Shown here: piece after piece, positions 32,641 through 43,899 of the stretch | How the letters are laid out: each line of letters opens with the position of its first letter | Numbering within the stretch: position 1 is the first letter of the stretch | Source of the DNA: Arion vulgaris | Lineage: Eukaryota > Mollusca > Gastropoda > Stylommatophora > Arionidae | Direction: 5' to 3' | DNA length: 64,000 nt | NCBI GenBank assembly: GCA_020796225.1 | Contig: CM036753.1 | Coordinates: forward strand, 88,459,703-88,523,702 | Notes under the pieces: model-generated | Seen by the model: only the letters and a program-made list of their open reading frames with translations | Told to the model about the DNA's origin: nothing | Database searches by the model: none | Translations under genes and position numbers: made by a program

Positions 32641-33635
32641 AGTTGTACGCGACTATTAGTATTCATCATCTGGTGCAGTCTCTGAATTTAAAGTTGGCTG
32701 CAGTAGACCTCCAACATGCCATGTCTCTTGCCACTATGTTGCACTCTGCCAGGATGTAATTTCTCCATCTCTTGATGATTCTCTAGATCTGTATAATTTG
32801 AGATTTCCCGAGTAAAGTTAGTTCCTATTTGTCGTGTTTGTTGTCCTTCACGCTTTGATATAAGCATACGAATGGCTCGTCCTTAAGTTGAAAAGAGTGT
32901 GCATAGGTTTAAGAAGGCGTTAATCCCTTACATAACAAACAATGATCATTGTTTGAGTACATGTGTATTGTTGGACTGTCTTGTTGCTGTGTAAGTGCAT
33001 TCTATTGTTGTACATGGGTTACAATTTGTGTGCACTTTTCTTTGTTTTAGTTTTGGTTTAAATTGCATGCACTTTACGTGTCACACACATTGCACGTACT
33101 ACAACAATAAACTTTGATTGTTTACGATTTTCCTAACTAGCACTTTAGTGTTGAAGAACCTTGATACTGATATTTGTGTACAATCTCGAACGGTTGAACA
33201 AGGCAATCTATTCCAGACAATGTCCGCGTTTCTCATAACAAAATTAAGAGCTGGCTTAACTTGTCTGCTAGACTCATAACTGTGTCTGCATCTGGCAGCT
33301 TCTAATCACAGATATTAGGCAGTCTGCAAGTTGCACAAGTTTTATATCATATAACAACTGTTGTGAAGTTTCTATATTAGAAAAACGCCTCGAAAGAAAA
33401 ACATTCAGCGCTGGGTGATATGATGATGATGTTATTCTACAAAATGTATGCTAAGCTAAATAACTACAAAAGTAGATTTGACTGTTGCTGCAGAGAGAAC
33501 CCATTGGTACTGTCCCTAAAACGGTCCATAGACTACGTGCGTGTTTTGTAAAGACACAAACATCATAGTTTATCTGTATACTAATAACAACACTTACTTA
33601 TGCTCAAATGTCTTCAATCAAAAACAAGAGAGTTG
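32641..33635. other. No gene recognised
   Basis: AT-rich single-copy sequence with no clear repeat or splice-bounded frame. Confidence 0.45.
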
Positions 33636-34070
33636 TTAATGTTATATTATGTTATGTTATGCGATCGACGTCATGGCACATTGGGCATTCCCATTCGTGC
33701 TCTGTCCTCCGCTGCAGCAACCATCCCAAAGTCAATTTGCTCACCGTACCCATGAGAAGTTGATTACTGTATCTTCTCTCTCTACCACGAAGACGACACT
33801 GTCTGGCATGTCCAAACTTAACGCCTAATTCTCGAATTCGTTCCAGTGTCTAAGACTTGCCTATGTTACATAATTGAGAGCCTACCGCATTGATGATATC
33901 GGCTCTGTCCATATTTCTGCTCGCTTGAGTCGGGGCATTGTTTGCAAGAAAGTCAGCACGCTTGTTACCCTGCACTCCAGTATGTCCAGGCGTGTACAGC
34001 CAAGTCATTTTCTTGAGATGTGATCTCCGAATGCTGTCCACCCATTCCACACGATACTTCCAGATTCAAT
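33636..34070 (-). pseudogene. LINE RNase H domain and C-terminus with CPMC motif
   Basis: The minus strand reads MTWLYTPGHTGVQGNKRADF-LANNA, the third conserved RNase H motif (GHxGVxGNxxAD). It continues past one stop or shift as IRELGVKFGHARQCRLRGRE, NQLLMGTVSKLTLGWLLQRR and EHEWECPMCHDVD. The tail is a run of CATAACATAA repeats. It is a different family from the plus-strand RNase H copies at 29.5-32.2 kb (GHTGVQGN versus HCGISGNE). Confidence 0.85.
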
Positions 34071-34164
34071 CATTTGAGCATATTCACTAGTCTGATATGA
34101 TAATCGTATGGGTTACCTGTCATGGTTGCATATAGTTATGAGAGAACAAATGTGACGAGTTAAT

Positions 34165-34345
34165 TGAATGCATCGAGCGTTAGCTTATCGAATCGGACCT
34201 AGGGGTGTGGGTTCAATCCCTCACTCGATGTTCCACACATGAGGAAAGGAATTGGCCCTTCTACCTACTGAACTAGAAATGAGAGGTAACCTGCACTTCC
34301 TACCATAAGGTCTGGAAAGGCTACGATAAATTGTATTTATTTATT
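34165..34345 (+). mobile_element. tRNA-derived SINE-like element
   Basis: A-box-like GAGCGTTAGCTTATCGAATC, B-box GTGGGTTCAATCCCTCAC, then a GGAAAGGAATTGGCCCTTC body and a TTATTTATTTGATATAA tail. Single copy in this window. A complete functional tRNA is unlikely, as the expected acceptor-stem pairing is not evident. Confidence 0.55.
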
Positions 34346-34373
34346 TGATATAATAGAACGAAGAAAGAAGTAG

Positions 34374-34627
34374 TCTTCTTCTTCTTTGCGTTCGTTCTTT
34401 ACGACCAATTTTAATCACTCTTTATGATATGTTTGATCTTTGCCAAGAACGTGTATACGTTGCACATTGGTTTAGTAGGCCCCTAAACGCATAGACTTCT
34501 ACTCGTTTAGGACACATGCATCCGATTTTAGCCAAACCTCCTTAATTGCCTCTTACGACATGCGTGGCAGGTAACAGTGGTTCTATTCTTTACACCCAAA
34601 TTTGGACCCCGGTAACTACTCGGGCGA
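34374..34627 (-). mobile_element. Repeat family D copy, diverged
   Basis: Low-coordinate end is a CTTCTTCTTCTT run; further blocks are ATGCATCCGATTTTAGCC, GCCTCTTACGACATGCGTG and CTACTCGGGCGAG, the last matching the CCCGTGTG start poorly. Clearly older than the other copies. Confidence 0.6.
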
Positions 34628-34639
34628 GAAAGAAGTATT

Positions 34640-35389
34640 ACTTAAGAATGTGTTTAATTTTGAAATCATTACCATCTATTCTACGTGGGATTAGGGATCT
34701 GTTGACTTTCAAATGTGTTTGTTGGTGAAGTTTAATACAATTTTCCTTCTATTTCCTTCAATGACGCGTAGTCTTGCCTGCACTAACGTTTCTACGAACT
34801 TTTCCCTGCCTCCTGAGATGATTATATATCAACTATAATAATAATATATATGGAAAATATGTATCAAATGTTGTCTTCACATAATCTGTCTGGATTAGTG
34901 TGGGATATATGTTTGCTGATTAAAATATAGTTCTATTACATACTACGTCTATGTTGGGTATGGCAACCAGACATGCAAATGAAAACATCATGAAGACAAA
35001 TGTATATTAGCTACAACTGTGTATATTAATATCCTCTAATTATTTACAAAAAGTTATCACATAAATGATTGTGTAAAGTGATTTAAACATGTCTGTTTGT
35101 AAACATTGTGTACCAAATATCGTAAAAAGGTACATGTTTCACACCCCAACTTTCATGCCAAAAAAAAACGAAACAAAATATGAAATAAAACAGTAAGAAA
35201 ATAAAGTTACATTACACTTTCTACAGCTTCGTGTGTATCTTAATATTATACTAGAACCTGGTTATTATCAATATTGAAATGTTTTCAATAAAGAGGAAAG
35301 TAGATACTAGGACGATTGTTGAAAATCTGTTCTTGAATGCATCAAATCAAGATTCTGGCATATATTATTTTATTTCGCTATCGTGTGCA
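34640..35389. other. AT-rich DNA, no gene recognised
   Basis: Poly-A tract near 35160. No coding signal. Confidence 0.45.
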
Positions 35390-35665
35390 AACGATATAAA
35401 GACACATGGAAAGCTTATCATCAATATAAGAAAGAGGCAGTCATCATTTTTCGGGCATGTGATGAGGAGGGAGGTTTAGAACACATTCTGACAACCGGTA
35501 AAATCGATGGTAGACGAGACAGAGGACGATGGAGAGAAAAATTTTTGGATAACCTGACTTCATGGCATGGAAGAGCGTCAACATCTGAAATGATAGCAAA
35601 CACCAACAACAGAGATTTGTGGAGATCCATGATCGCCTACGCCAGCACGGCACGGCACCTGATGA
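35390..35665 (+). pseudogene. LINE reverse-transcriptase C-terminal end (HGT-stop family)
   Basis: Two frames join: RQSSFFGHVMRRE, then EGGLEHILTTGKIDGRRDRG, REKFLDNLTSWHGRASTSEM and NRDLWRSMIAYAS, ending in a stop within TGATGATGATGAT. The same family is at 53140-53725 on the minus strand and in part at 12640-12795. 5'-truncated. Confidence 0.82.
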
Positions 35666-35669
35666 TGAT

Positions 35670-36090
35670 GATCATGTGCAATTTGATCTTATTCATTATT
35701 TTGCATTACCTTCAAAACTGATTTTCATTGTGTCGTTCATACACATTTTCTTATTTTTGTTTTGTTGTTGTTGTTACATTCAGAGAAAATCCATGAACGA
35801 GATAGACCATTTCAATCATTTTTTTTTAAAACTGTCATTTTCAGTCATTACAAATGTAGCTAGTATTTAATAAATAAAGTAAAATACTTTTAGATGTATT
35901 CTTTATACAAAGAAGACTAAGTGTTTTCTTAATTTAGCACCAAACATAATCAAAATATTGATTTCTTGTAGGACGAGAAAAACCTGCAGTCTGATCAATG
36001 ATTCTTTATTCAAGTCATTCATTGCTCTCATTTTATGGTAGGGTTGGTTCATAACAAAAATAAAAATTGTAAGTTAATTATGTGTCACAT
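35670..36090. other. AT-rich DNA, no gene recognised
   Basis: No repeat family or ORF of note. If 37146-37457 is a terminal exon, its 3' UTR could extend into the 36-37 kb region; TTTATT near 36137 would be AATAAA on the minus strand, but this is not compelling. Confidence 0.35.
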
Positions 36091-36429
36091 AGTTCTGGGA
36101 AACTTTAGGAAATATTTCAGTTTAGCCAGTGTCCAATTTTTATTTCTTGAACTGTGATGGTAACTGTAAATACTGTTTACGAAGGGTAGTCATTCACAAT
36201 TTTATCTTGAGCTCATTTGAGGTTACTGCGATTACTGCCCATGAAGTGTAGTCGTTCTAAACTTGCATCTTGAACTCAATGATGGTTACTGCCATACCAG
36301 TTCATGAAACATAGTCCAACTTGCTGTAGTCGCTTTAATTAAACAGGCACTAACGACAATGATTATCTATAAATTGTGGTGGATCATGACAAAGTTTTTT
36401 TCACTATACTGCTGCTTTGACAATGAATA

Positions 36430-36740
36430 CTATACTATAACAATGAATTTGTGAAGCGTAGTCAGTCTAGTTGTTGCTGTTTATATTGAACAATTACTGC
36501 AATAATGACTTCGAGAAGCGAACTTGGTTTAGTTACTGCTGCTTTTGCTGAACAGGTACTGCAATAATGACTCCGAGAAGCGAACTCAGTTTAGTTACTG
36601 CTGCTTTTGCTGAACAATTACTGCAATAATGACTTCGAGAAGCGAACTCAGTTTAGTTATTGCTGCTTTTGCTGAAAAGGTACTGCAATAATGACTTCGA
36701 GTAGCGAACTCAGTTTTGTTACTGCTGTTTTCATTGAATG
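36430..36740. repeat. 62-bp tandem repeat, about 5 units
   Basis: Units contain GAGAAGCGAACTCAGTTTAG, TTACTGCTGCTTTTGCTGAA and ATTACTGCAATAATGAC. A looser, older version of related motifs (GGTTACTGC, CGTAGTC) extends from about 36100 to 36330. Confidence 0.9.
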
Positions 36741-37145
36741 CTGCTGTTATTATAACTCCTTGAAACGTAATCGGTCAATGACGTCACGCCCATCACTCAA
36801 TATTCTGATTGTCATTGATTCTCCACAAAGCATAGCCAGAGTCTAATTACGGTACATTTAATTGTATAAACTACCATGTCCGTGACTCCGTGACACAAAA
36901 TGAGTGCCAGACTAGCCATTATCTCTGGACGAAATGAGACCGCTTATTATACATCTGATATCATTTGGAAGCTGACATTGTCATCGAGTTTTCTGTTCAA
37001 TAACCTTTCATGAAAGATGTGATACATATAATCTTGGGCAGTTCTCGAATGTATCACAGATAACGGTGCCAGCTTTACACTTGTTCTCATGTTTGATTCA
37101 GTTTAAATATCAGATTATTATCAGGAATACCACATCCACAAATGT

Positions 37146-37457
37146 TCATCTTAATTCTCGTCCATCAAATTTTAAGTTGAACGAATGTCCAGATCGGGAA
37201 GATGGAACTGTAGGCGGACGGAAGGGATGAATAGGCACTTTAACATGTTTCGGAAGTGAGTTCTGAGGATCAGATTCTCCAGGATAAGCTACTGCAGCAT
37301 CATATTTCAATGGCATGGGAGTGTGAGTATTTCTTGTTTGCCTTACGTGTTCTCGTTTCAAGATCAATAGCTCCAGCTGTCTTTGACGTTCTAGTAAAAC
37401 TTTCTCGTCGTGATCGTCTAAATTATTTAAAATATTGACGGTTTCTTTTTGTCGAGC
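37146..37457 (-). CDS. Candidate 3'-terminal coding exon (104 codons)
   Basis: A minus-strand exon opening after a good acceptor (TTTATTTCTCATATCAG) and ending in TGA at 37146-37148. The peptide begins ARQKETVNILNNLDDHDEKV, continues with a charged helix containing LLERQRQLELLILKREHVRQ, then a proline-rich stretch (FRPPTVPSS), and ends SFNLKFDGRELR. It starts in phase 0, as required by the channel exon at 45554-46753, which ends in a strong donor, and no other minus-strand exon was seen in the 8.1 kb between. It may be the cytoplasmic tail of the channel or the end of another gene. I recognise no domain. Confidence 0.55.
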   Translation of the reverse strand, partial: ARQKETVNILNNLDDHDEKVLLERQRQLELLILKREHVRQTRNTHTPMPLKYDAAVAYPGESDPQNSLPKHVKVPIHPFRPPTVPSSRSGHSFNLKFDGRELR

Positions 37458-37499
37458 CTGATATGAGAAATAAAAAAATAAAGATGTAGTTAACGATTG

Positions 37500-38050
37500 T
37501 ATGTTTTTTAACATGTAATAGTAATGTAGTTGGTGATTGTATATTGCCTAACATGTAACAGTAATGTAGCTGGTGATTGAATGTTGCCTAACATGTAACA
37601 GTAATGTAGTTGGTGTTTGTATGTTGCCTAACACGTAACATTAATGTAGTTGGTGTTTGTATATTGCTTAACATGTAACAGTAATGTAGTTGGTGTTTGT
37701 ATGTTGCCTAACATGTAATAGTAATGTAGTTGGTGTTTGTATATTGCTTAACATGTAACAGTAATGTAGTTGGTGATTGAATGTTGCCTAACATGTAACA
37801 GTAATGTAGTTGGTGTTTGTATATTGCCTAACATGTAACAGTAATGTAGTTGGTGTTTGTATATTGCTTAACATGTAACAGTAATGTAGTTGGTGATTGT
37901 ATGTTGCCTAACATGTAACAGTAATGTAGTTGGTGTTTGTATATTGCCTAACAAGTAGCAGTAATGTAATTGGTGATTATATATTGCATAACATGTAAAG
38001 ATGTAATAGTAATGTGGCTAGTGACTGTATGTTGTATGATATGTAACAGT
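37500..38050. repeat. 40-bp tandem repeat, about 13 units
   Basis: Units of AACATGTAACAGTAATGTAG followed by TTGGTGTTTGTATATTGCCT. Variation is between GTGTTTGT and GTGATTGT and between ATATTGC and ATGTTGC. It begins just inside the putative intron, only about 40 bp from the acceptor of the exon at 37146-37457. Confidence 0.95.
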
Positions 38051-38467
38051 TAATGATTTTTGTCGTATAAAATGTAACAATAAGGTAATGATTGGATGTA
38101 TGTCGTCTAATAAGAGTGATGAAGAATGCATTCTCTGAAATGAATGCAAAAAAGTGTTGCTGTTAATAATTGCCTGCATGACATTACCATGAATGACGTG
38201 TTCTAGAAAGCTCTGTAAATAAGAGATCAGATATGCATTTTTGTATTGTCTGACTCTATAGCGAGCGACATGGTAATGAAAGATATGGCCTTGTAGCGTT
38301 TATAGTGATGAAATGATATCCTAAAGGACGTAGCCATCAACCACAGTAAATGAGTCGTTGATTTTCTATGCACCACTTATACATTCAGTAGTTTGCCATT
38401 GATTTCTGAACGGTGAGGTCTGTTTTTACCTTTTTGTAAAAATTCCACGAAAACGAATTTGCTTCCA
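38051..38467. other. No gene recognised
   Basis: Single-copy spacer between two arrays. Confidence 0.4.
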
Positions 38468-38545
38468 AACTTGCCCACCGTGGAGTTTGAACCAGGTACG
38501 CTTGGGTTCATGATTGAGCTCACTACCGCTACAGAAGCTCAAATA
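38468..38545 (-). mobile_element. tRNA-like SINE head
   Basis: On the minus strand, GTAGCGGTAGTGAGCTCAAT (A-box region) and CCTGGTTCAAACTCCACGG (B-box) lie at tRNA-like spacing. No long 3' body was recognised and no second copy was seen. Confidence 0.45.
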
Positions 38546-38554
38546 GTGATATGG

Positions 38555-39055
38555 TAAAAAATATGCATTCTTGTAGCGTGTATAACTTCATGGTTATAAA
38601 ATATGTGATCTTGTAGCGAGTATATCGACATGGTTATGAAATATGTGATTGTGTAGCGTGTATATCGACATGGTTATGAAATATGTGATCTTGTAGCGTG
38701 TATATCGACATGGTTATGAAATATGTGATCTTGTAGCGTGTATATCGACATGGTTATGAAATATGTGATCTTGTAGCGAGTATATCGACATGGTTATGAA
38801 ATAGTGATCTGTATGTATATCGACATGTTATGAATTGATTGTGTTGCGTGTATATCGACATGGTTATGAAATATGTGATCTTGTAGCGTGGATATCGACA
38901 TGGTTATGAAATATGTGATTGTGTAGCATGTATATCGACACGGTTATGAAATATGTGATTTTGTAGCGTGTATATCGACATGGTTATGAAATATGTGATT
39001 GTGTAGCGTGTATATCGACATGGTTATGAAATATGTGATTGTGTAGCATACATAG
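38555..39055. repeat. 40-bp tandem repeat, about 12 units
   Basis: Units of TATATCGACATGGTTATGAA followed by ATATGTGATCTTGTAGCGTG, some decayed around 38810. The motif GACAT..TATGAAATATGTGAT is shared with the 39-bp array that follows, so the two arrays descend from one unit. Confidence 0.95.
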
Positions 39056-41110
39056 AAACATGATAATAAAATATTGATCTTGAAACATACATAGCGACAT
39101 TACAATGAGTTATGCGTTCTTGCAGCATACATAACGACATATAATGAAATATGTGATCTTGCAGCATACATAACGACATATAATGAAATATGTGATCTTG
39201 CAGCATACATAACGACATATAATGAAATATGTGATCTTGCAGCATACATAGCGACATTACAATGAGTTATGCGTTCTTGCAGCATACATAACGACATATA
39301 ATGAAATATGCGTTCTTGAAGCATACATAACGACATATAATGAAATATGTGATCTTACAGCATACATAACGACATATAATGAAATATGTGATCTTACAGC
39401 ATACATAACGACATATAATGAAATATGTGATCTTACAGCATACATAGCGACATATAATGAAATATGTGATCTTACAGCATACATAACGACATATAATGAA
39501 ATATGTGATCTTACAGCATACATAACGACATATAATGAAATATGTGATCTTACAGCATACATAACGACATATAATGAAATATGTGATCTTACAGCATACA
39601 TAACGACATATAATGAAATATGTGATCTTACAGCATACATAACGACATATAATGAAATATGTGATCTTGCAGCAAAATAGCGACATTACAATGAGTTATG
39701 CGTTCTGCAGCATACATAACGACATATAATGAAATATGCGTTCTTGAAGCATACATAACGACATATAATGAAATATGTGATCTTACAGCATACATAACGA
39801 CATATAATGAAATATGTGATCTTACAGCATACATAACGACATATAATGAAATATGTGATCTTGCAGCATACATAGCGACATTACAATGAGTTATGCGTTC
39901 TTGCAGCATACACAACGACATATAATGAAATATGTGATCTTGTAGCATACATAACGACATATAATGAAATATGTGATCTTGTAGCATACATAACGACATA
40001 TAATGAAATATGTGATCTTACAGCATATATAACGATATATAATGAAATATGTGATCTTACAGCATACATAACGACATATAATGACATATGTGATCTTACA
40101 GCATACATAACGACATATAATGAAATATGTGATCTTACAGCATACATAACGACATATAATGAAATATGTGATCTTACAGCATACATAACGACATATAATG
40201 AAATATGTGATCTTACAGCATACACAACGACATATAATGAAATATGTGATCTTGCAGCATACATAACGACATATAATGAAATATGTGATCTTGCAGCATA
40301 CATAGCGACATTACAATGAGTTATGCGTTCTTGCAGCATACACAACGACATATAATGAAATATGTGATCTTGTAGCATACATAACGACATATAATGAAAT
40401 ATGTGATCTTGTAGCATACATAACGACATATAATGAAATATGTGATCTTACAGCATACATAACGACATATAATGAAATATGTGATCTTACAGCATACATA
40501 ACGACATATAATGAAATATGTGATCTTACAGCATACATAACGACATATAATGAAATATGTGATCTTACAGCATACACAACGACATATAATGAAATATGTG
40601 ATCTTACAGCATACACAACGACATATAATGAAATATGTGATCTTGCAGCATACATAACGACATATAATGAAATATGTGATCTTGCAGCATACATAACGAC
40701 ATATAATGAAATATGTGATCTTACAGCATACATAACGACATATAATGAAATATGTGATCTTACAGCATACACAACGACATATAATGAAATATGTGATCTT
40801 GCAGCATACATAACGACATATAATTAAATATGTGATCTTACAGCATACATAACGACATATAATGAAATATGTGATCTTGCAGCATACATAACGACATATA
40901 ATGAAATATGTGATCTTGCAGCATACATAACGACATATAATGAAATATGTGATCTTACAGCATACATAACGACATATAATGAAATATGTGATCTTACAGC
41001 ATACATAACGACATATAATGAAATATGTGATCTTACAGCATACATAACGACATATAATGAAATATGTGATCTTACAGCATACATAACGACATATAATGAA
41101 ATATGTGATT
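39055..41110. repeat. 39-bp tandem repeat, about 52 units
   Basis: Units of ACATAACGACATATAATGAA followed by ATATGTGATCTTACAGCAT. Variants CTTGCAGC, CTTGTAGC, ACACAACG and a longer TTACAATGAGTTATGCGTTC unit recur at intervals, giving higher-order blocks. As 39 is a multiple of three, the minus strand has several long frames repeating a 13-residue unit (SHISLYVVMYAVR). These have no start context or splice support and are array artefacts. Confidence 0.97.
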
Positions 41111-41129
41111 GTCTTTAATACTGTATCAA

Positions 41130-41281
41130 ATTATGATGAGAGATATTATATTGCGAAGAACATAAAGATATGACAAGATATGTTTAGTACTGCCGTGTCC
41201 AGATATTATGATGAGAGATATTATATTGCGAAGAACATAAAGATATGACAAGATATGTTTAGTACTGCCGTGTCCAGATAT
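41130..41281. repeat. 75-bp tandem duplication
   Basis: ATTATGATGAGAGATATTAT through GTACTGCCGTGTCCAGAT is present twice with no visible difference. Confidence 0.95.
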
Positions 41282-41404
41282 TACATTTGTTCATATTCTA
41301 TTCACAAAATACTTATTTAAAAGTACTTTTTTCAAGTGAAAGTAAAGAATTCGTTCTATACGATATGGTATATTGGGGAAAATAGTGTTAGAAACCCATT
41401 ATTC

Positions 41405-41530
41405 TTTGATCAACGGCACACGACGTAGATATGGTAAACATCTTGCTGGCTATCGTTACTTCGGAGTTTCTAGCTGGTAACAATTGAGGGTGGGTTGATC
41501 TTAGACTCGTTTGAGTTCGACAAAATGTCA
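41405..41530 (-). mobile_element. SINE family B fragment, diverged
   Basis: Contains CGGCACACGACG, TGCTGGCTATCGTTACTTCG and GGTGGGTTGATCTTAGACTC, in the order of the 26.1 kb copy. The tRNA head is lost. Confidence 0.6.
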
Positions 41531-41559
41531 TTTAAATGATTATATAATTGTCTTAACTA

Positions 41560-43680
41560 AACTGTAGAGCTGTTTGTCAAATAGCTTGTCCTGAGCAGAA
41601 CCTTAACAGTCCTTCGGAATTTCTTTCTCTCATAGGCCAGCTGTCCTCCTTCTGCAGTCGTCATGCTCAAATCATCAGTTACATCCTGCATCCATCTTCT
41701 CAGTGATCTTCCTCTTTTTTTCTCTGCCAGGATACCTTCTTTCATAATAGTTGTCTCCAATTCGTCGTGTCTTTTTTATATGTCCAAAATATTTCAATGT
41801 TCTCATTATTTGTAGCATCAGCAGTTTTTTTTTCTTATTGTTAGTTCTATCTGAATAGATATATTTGTTATCTTCTCTGCCCATGGTATACGAATGACTC
41901 TTCTGTAACACTTATATTCAGTAGCACATATATATTTGTCCACTGTCTTATTAAATGTTGATGCATTACCAGGGTCGTGCGCTATATCTTCTCAGTATGA
42001 TGCAAGTCTTCGAAATGCCGTCTCTTAAATGTTTTTCTTTAAAATAACCTTCAATTGTGATTTTGATCCCATGCGGTCACCTCTTTGTATCATAGTACGG
42101 CACGGCCCTGTGAATAACACCCATACATTGCCACTGGGATTATGTAAGCTCTTAGTATTCTGATCGTTGTTTTCCTGTCAGTTCCATTCCATACTGTTTT
42201 TAGTTGTTTAATTTTTTTAAGGCCACGTTTGTTCTTCTTCTAATTTCCTTCATCTCATTTCAATCTCTTGATAATAGTGAACCTAGATATTCATAACTGT
42301 TCACTTTTTCTGTTTTTCTCTCCGTTGATAAAAGTAAACTTTGTCATGCCTGATTTTGTCCATTGTCATTATTGTTGTGTTTGCCACATTGAGATATAAA
42401 ATTTGTTTTTCGCTTTTCTCTAGCATTTTCGTTATTAATTTATCAATCCATTTGTGCGATGTTGACATTAACACTGTATCGTCAGCATATATTATTTCAG
42501 GTATTTCTTTTCCTTTTGATTATAAGAAGATTGTATTGTTCTTTGCCGCTATCTTCTGCAATATTCCTCTTCCTTTTGATTATAAGAAGATCTTATTGTT
42601 CTTTGCCGCTATCTTCTGCAATATTCCTCTTCCTTTTGATTATAAGAAGATCGTATTGTTCTTTGCCGCTATCTTCTGCAATATTCCTCTTCCTTTTGAT
42701 TATAAGAAGATTGTATTATTCTTTGCCGCTATCTTCTGCAATATTCCTCTTCCTTTTGATTATAAGAAGATCTTATTGTTCTTTGCCGCTATCTTCTGCA
42801 ATATTCCTCTTCCTTTTGATTATAAGAAGATCGTATTGTTCTTTGCCGCTATCTTCTGCAATATTCCTCTTCCTTTTGATTATAAGAAGATCGTATTGTT
42901 CTTTGCCGCTATCTTCTGCAATATTCCTCTTCCTTTTGATTATAAGAAGATCGTATTGTTCTTTGCCGCTATCTTCTGCAATATTCCTCTTCCTTTTGAT
43001 TATAAGAAGATCGTATTGTTCTTTGCCGCTATCTTCTGCAATATTCCTCTTCCTTTTGATTATAAGAAGATCGTATTGTTCTTTGCCGCTATCTTCTGCA
43101 ATATTCCTCTTCCTTTTGATTATAAGAAGATTGTATTATTCTTTGCCGCTATCTTCTGCAATATTCCTCTTCCTTTTGATTATAAGAAGATCTTATTGTT
43201 CTTTGCCGCTATCTTCTGCAATATTCCTCTTCCTTTTGATTATAAGAAGATCGTATTGTTCTTTGCCGCTATCTTCTGCAATATTCCTCTTCCTTTTGAT
43301 TATAAGAAGATCGTATTGTTCTTTGCCGCTATCTTCTGCAATATTCCTCTTCCTTTTGATTATAAGAAGATCGTATTGTTCTTTGCCGCTATCTTCTGCA
43401 ATATTCCTCTTCCTTTTGATTATAAGAAGATCGTATTGTTCTTTGCCGCTATCTTCTGCAATATTCCTCTTCCTTTTGATTATAAGAAGATTGTATTGTT
43501 CTTTGCCGCTATCTTCTGCAATATTCCTCTTCCTTTTGATTATAAGAAGATCGTATTGTTCTTTGCCGCTATCTTCTGCAATATTCCTCTTGATGTTTTC
43601 ATCATATATATTACACAAACCAGTCAACAGAGTGCAACCTTGATTGACTCCCTGCCTTATGTTAATAGTCAATCTGATGT
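41560..43680 (-). pseudogene. LINE reverse transcriptase split by an in-frame minisatellite
   Basis: Read on the minus strand from the high end: NIRQGVNQGCTLLTGL with CNIY (the RT motif before the catalytic loop), a 20-residue unit repeated many times (60-bp array 42511-43590), then EIPEIIYADDTVLMSTS with the catalytic YADD at 42478-42489. It continues through several frameshifts as SYEYLGSLLSRD, KTTIRILRAYIIPVAMYG, YKCYRRVIRIPWAEK, TLKYFGHIKKTRR, RSLRRWMQDVTDDLSMT and a terminal EGGQLAYERKKFRRTV. Domain order is that of a non-LTR retrotransposon. With a single repeat unit, QGC and YADD are 41 residues apart, normal for this fold. In-frame stops and shifts make it a pseudogene. Confidence 0.88.
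42511..43590. repeat. 60-bp minisatellite, 18 units, inside a LINE RT
   Basis: Each 60-bp unit contains CTTTGCCGCTATCTTCTGCA, ATATTCCTCTTCCTTTTGAT and TATAAGAAGATCGTATTGTT. Variants at the last block are TCG, TCT and TTG(TATT). The order TTGTATTATT, TCT, then a run of TCG units starts at 42661 and again at 43081, that is, 420 bp apart, showing a seven-unit block duplication. Three units carry the TCT variant, which puts a stop in the minus-strand RT frame. The 500-codon plus-strand frame across it is an artefact. Confidence 0.97.
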
Positions 43681-43899
43681 ATCAGTGCATGTTTACTGCT
43701 GCCATTTGATCACTCTAAAGTTCTCTTATCATCTATTCTTTGTAATAAATGTAATAGAAATTGCTTCTCTTCCATTATTGTGCTGGCCACTTACTGCTTT
43801 GTCTGTTGGCTGTGTAGAGGGAACAAAAGAAGAAGTTTATTGAATACTATTTTTTTCTCCAACCTTTCCTGTTATTTATTTCTGCACTTACAGTTTGAT

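Noticed and set aside
39024..41084. Long minus-strand frames with a 13-residue repeat (SHISLYVVMYAVR)
   Set aside because: These follow from the 39-bp unit length. They overlap in several frames at once, have no unique flanking coding sequence and no splice signals.
42341..43843. 500-codon plus-strand open frame with a 20-residue repeat, and an overlapping 394-codon frame
   Set aside because: Both are shadows of the 60-bp array, whose length is a multiple of three. The opposite strand carries recognisable reverse-transcriptase motifs on both sides, so the plus frames are artefacts.
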